Below, piece after piece: positions 63,708-64,000 of a stretch of 64,000 bases of DNA. The notes below the pieces were generated by a model. The model saw nothing but the letters and a program-made list of their open reading frames with translations. It made no database searches and was not told where the DNA came from. Each line of letters starts with the position of its first letter. The first letter of the stretch is position 1. A program made the translations under genes and the position numbers. This DNA is from Verrucomicrobiota bacterium (GTDB taxonomy: Bacteria > Verrucomicrobiota > Verrucomicrobiia > Opitutales > UBA953): assembly GCA_014193315.1 (NCBI GenBank), contig BJHS01000001.1, forward strand, positions 62,001-126,000, in the 5' to 3' direction.

Positions 63708-64000
63708 ATGTTTGACGACCACAGCGACCTTATCCGCGAAATCGCCCTCGAGGCGGGGCTGGCGGACCAGACCCAGTCCGATGACATCTGGGAATCCCAC
63801 GCGACCACCGGTAAATCCTTCGCCGACAGCCTCATCGACGCCGGGCTCGCCGACCGTCCCGCGATCCTGCAGGCCATCGCCGATCACCTGCATGTGCAGT
63901 ACTACTCCGTCGTCCCCGCCGAGACCGACGCCGAGGTCGTGCGCCTGCTCAAGCCGGCCCAGGCCCACAAGTACATGGTCGTCCCCGTCTCCGATGAGGC
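63708..64000 (+). CDS. Second GspE/PilB-like ATPase, N-terminal domain only (runs off the window)
   Basis: 97 codons are visible. The helical start (SDLIREIALEAGLADQTQSDDIWE), DSLIDAGLADRPAILQAIADHLHVQYY and VRLLKPAQAHKYMVVPV form the MshEN-type N-terminal domain found in GspE/PilB ATPases. It follows pilT by 21 bp in the same operon. The ATPase core must lie beyond the right edge. Confidence 0.75.
   Translation, partial: MFDDHSDLIREIALEAGLADQTQSDDIWESHATTGKSFADSLIDAGLADRPAILQAIADHLHVQYYSVVPAETDAEVVRLLKPAQAHKYMVVPVSDE

Overview
The window is 64 kb of GC-rich, densely coding bacterial chromosome. I read it as a member of the Verrucomicrobiota, probably class Opitutae. The clues are the tail of a PVC-type heme-binding-domain protein at the left edge, an oleC-oleD pair, a GcvPA-GcvPB fusion, an OprO/P-like porin, a lipid A gene (lpxB, so a Gram-negative envelope) and RNase Y together with RNase G. 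The assignment is inference; no rRNA is present. There is no prophage, CRISPR array or intact transposase. Mobile-like DNA is limited to a frameshifted four-helix-bundle cassette (about 12.29-12.94 kb) and a 99-bp palindromic element (13.44-13.54 kb).

Layout. 0-8.5 kb: end of a heme-binding protein, argS, a membrane acyltransferase-like protein divergent from a DUF983 protein, metF, an MFS transporter, and an OmpR-type response regulator/histidine kinase pair. 8.5-20 kb: fused glycine decarboxylase, nth, the small cassettes, a thioesterase, a zinc-ribbon membrane protein, oleC-oleD (beta-lactone/olefin pathway), a lipoprotein, prepilin peptidase, aroE and a SirB1-like protein. 20-27.8 kb: clpB, an operon of Gfo/Idh/MocA oxidoreductase-lpxB-SDR with 4-bp overlaps, a porin, and an orphan vsr. 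27.8-33.2 kb: a membrane-anchored coiled-coil protein, the carboxy(nor)spermidine pathway (decarboxylase plus synthase) behind a structured leader and tRNA-Asp, then proB-proA. 33.2-41.4 kb: ruvB, murA, an RGG-rich protein, RNase Y, rodA, RNase G. 41.4-47.3 kb: a P1B-4-like metal ATPase, a tandem ribbon-helix-helix protein with a lysine-rich tail, icd, a TorF-like outer-membrane protein, rplM-rpsI. 47.3-54.2 kb: argC-J-B-D-F-G, then tRNA-Cys. 54.3-64 kb: ispF, ndk, serS, tilS-ftsH, coaE, and type IV pilus ATPases (GspE/PilB-like, PilT, start of a second GspE-like).

How the genes fit. Most are housekeeping. The arginine run takes acetylglutamyl phosphate to argininosuccinate, with ArgJ recycling the acetyl group; argH is absent here. 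RNase Y, the RGG protein and RNase G form a neighbourhood of RNA-decay functions. PilD at 17-18 kb would process pilins for the ATPases at 61-64 kb. The most interesting unexplained items are (a) the tandem-RHH/lysine-tail protein, with an internal Shine-Dalgarno-led start and A_AAA_AAG slippery heptamers; (b) mutually exclusive hairpins before carboxynorspermidine synthase; (c) the RGG protein beside RNase Y; (d) oleCD without oleAB; (e) the broken four-helix-bundle cassette that supplies the stop codon of nth; and (f) the palindromic element at 13.4 kb.
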